This document shows, piece after piece, positions 26,773 to 28,182 of a stretch of 28,182 nt of DNA. The stretch's first letter is position 1; the number at the start of each line of letters is the position of its first letter. Both the position numbers and the translations under genes were made by a program. The notes under the pieces are model-generated. The model was not told where the DNA came from. It did no database searches and saw only the letters and a program-made list of their open reading frames with translations. The stretch is from DASPFV01 sp035620975 (lineage in GTDB: Bacteria > Acidobacteriota > Vicinamibacteria > Vicinamibacterales > 2-12-FULL-66-21). The stretch covers positions 1 to 28,182 of the forward strand of contig DASPFV010000093.1 of the NCBI GenBank assembly GCA_035620975.1, read 5' to 3'.

Positions 26773-27907
26773 CTATTCCTCGTCAGCCGCCGGCGCGCCG
26801 AGCGTGCCCGATGCCTTCCGCATCAGGTAGGTCTTGATGAAGACGTCGATATCGCCGTCGAGCACGCGGTTGACGTCGCCGACCTCTTCCTTCGTCCGGT
26901 GATCCTTCACCAGCTGGTAGGGGTGGAGCACGTAGCTGCGGATCTGGCTGCCGAAGGCGATGTCTTTCTTCTCGCCGCCGAGCTGGTCCAGCTTCGCCTG
27001 CTGCTCCTTCATCCGGAGATCGTAGAGCCGCGCCCTCAGGACCTTCATCGCCGAGTCGCGGTTGCGGTGCTGTGATCGCTCGTTCTGGGACGACACCACG
27101 ATCCCGGTCGGCAGGTGCGTGATCCGCACCGCCGAGTCGGTCACGTTGACGTGCTGACCGCCGGCGCCGCTGGAGCGATAGGTGTCGATGCGGAGATCCT
27201 TGTCCTCGATCTCCACGTTCACGTCGTCCGGCAGCTCGGGCCAGACGAAGACCGACGCAAACGAGGTGTGCCGGCGTGAGGCCTGATCGAACGGCGAGAT
27301 GCGGACCAGGCGATGGACGCCGGCTTCCGCGAGGAGCAGGCCGTAGGCGTAGTCCCCGCTGACCGTGAAGGTCGCGCTCTTGATGCCGGCGTCGTCTCCC
27401 GGCTGCAGATCGATGACCTCCCGCTTGAACCCGCGGCGCTCCGTCCACCGGAGGTACATCCGCAGCAGCATCTCGGCCCAGTCCTGGGATTCGGTTCCGC
27501 CGGCCCCCGGGTGAATCGTCACGATCGCGTTCTTGCGATCGTGCTCCCCGCCGAGCATTTTCTTGGTCTCGCCGGCATCGACCTGCGCCGCCAGTTCGTC
27601 GAGCGCGCGTGCGAGGTCCTCCTCGACCGGCTCGCCGGCCCCGGCCCACTCGACGAGCACGGCCAGATCCTCGACGCGGCGCTTCAGGGCGTCGCTCAGG
27701 TCGCGGTCGTCCTCGAGACGGCGGCGCCGCTGCAGCAGCTTCTGCGCGGCCGCCTGGTCCTTCCAGAAGTCCGGCGCGGAGAGGCGCGCCTCGATTTTCG
27801 AGAGCTCCTCGGCAGGGCGGGCGGCGTCAAAGATAGCTCCGCAGGTCGCCGGCGCGATGCGCCAGGTCTTCGTACCTGCGGAGCTGCTCGTCGAGTTGAA
27901 TCGGCAT
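26773..27907 (-). CDS. prfB: Peptide chain release factor 2, made by programmed +1 frameshift
   Basis: Releases polypeptides at UGA and UAA codons. The main frame (27828 to 26773) carries SPF (stop-reading tripeptide, in VRISPFDQAS) and GGQ (in SSGAGGQHVN). It lacks its N-terminus: upstream, ATG 27907 opens a 26-codon frame (MPIQLDEQLRRYEDLAHRAG, DLRSYL) ending at TGA 27827-27829. After a +1 shift at CTT-TGA-C translation continues DAARPAEELSKIEARLSAPD, the normal RF2 helix. Total about 377 residues. AGGA of the adjoining repeat array lies 8 nt before ATG. Convergent with the PBP gene. Confidence 0.95.
27826..27841 (-). promoter_or_regulatory. prfB: prfB +1 programmed frameshift site
   Basis: On the minus strand: CGG AGC TAT CTT TGA C. 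CTT (27830-27832) followed by in-frame TGA (27827-27829) and C is the classic slippery stop; GGAG (27837-27840) sits upstream as the internal Shine-Dalgarno-like stimulator. RF2 shortage makes the ribosome slip, so the gene autoregulates. Confidence 0.93.
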
Positions 27908-28182
27908 CTTCGGGTTCCTGGTTCCGGGTTCCTGCTGCCTGGTTCCGGTTCCCGGTTCCTGGTTCCTGGTTCCGGTTCTAGGTTCCGGTTCTAGGTTCCG
28001 GCTCCTGGTGCCGGGTTCCAGGCTCCAGGTTCAAGGTTTTTCAGGTTCCAGCTTCATCGCGTTCCGTTCGGTTCCAGGTTCCAGTCGCAACGGGAAATGA
28101 ACCCGGAACCTGGAACCAAATCTGGAACCTTGAACCAGGAACCAAACCTGGAACCATGAACGAGGAACCATGAACCGACAAA
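27908..28182. repeat. GGTTCC/GGAACC mirrored array (H), cut by window edge
   Basis: The left part (27912 to about 28082) has GGTTCC words, the right part (about 28095-28182) GGAACC words. An exact 13-bp inverted pair, GGTTCCAGGTTCC (28070-28082) and GGAACCTGGAACC (28105-28117), marks the turning point. It begins a few nt before the prfB ATG. No gene is seen in these 275 nt; it may extend past the window. Confidence 0.8.

Overview
High-GC bacterial chromosome fragment, probably an Acidobacteriota relative and perhaps from the Vicinamibacteria side. This placement is inferred, not computed. It rests on a secreted von Willebrand factor A protein of the acidobacterial 'VWFA-related' type, a FecR/DUF6600 secreted protein, the housekeeping gene set, and gene spacers filled with degenerate GGTTC- and GCCGATT-type word repeats. 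I recognise no phage, plasmid, CRISPR array, rRNA or tRNA. Coding density is high; 17 genes are named with good confidence and the rest are small membrane or secreted proteins.

Layout. Positions 220-8487 are all on the minus strand, read right to left: a secreted VWA protein, then DUF2085, DUF6677-like, a 57-residue membrane protein and a VanZ-like protein (the last three overlap). These are followed by enoyl-CoA hydratase, ribH, nusB, lysS, lolC/E and lolD. Positions 8902-13689 (minus) hold a methylmalonyl-CoA side operon (acyl-CoA dehydrogenase, meaB, mce, joined by 4-nt overlaps) and a purine-salvage pair (MTA phosphorylase and a PfkB kinase). Positions 13933-15013 hold a small outer-membrane barrel protein (+) facing a Pro/Gln-rich secreted protein (-). 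Positions 15171-18158 (minus) hold hemW, a DnaC-like helicase loader and a sigma-70 factor. Positions 18208-21965 (minus) form a heat-shock operon dnaK-dnaJ-hspR without grpE. From a divergent promoter region run a FecR/DUF6600 protein and a PBP1A (+). prfB (minus) closes the window; its real 5' end lies across a programmed +1 frameshift at a CTT-TGA-C site.

The most unusual content is in the spacers. Most gaps are low-complexity arrays built as two arms pointing inward, so the words of the left arm are the reverse complement of those of the right. Two of them (895-1227 between lolC and lolD, 19791-20051 between dnaK and dnaJ) are members of one family with almost identical terminal inverted repeats. 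They fit their flanking genes identically: TAG stop, 3 nt, left terminus, interior, right terminus, 7 nt, start codon. In mRNA the terminal stem would bring the upstream stop next to the downstream start, which suggests an RNA-structure-based translational coupling device or a mobile element constrained by it. Other points worth a look are a DnaJ with HPG instead of HPD, a HAIR-like HspR operator over the dnaK promoter, a RAYT/REP-like 17-bp palindrome, and a possible leaderless barrel gene.
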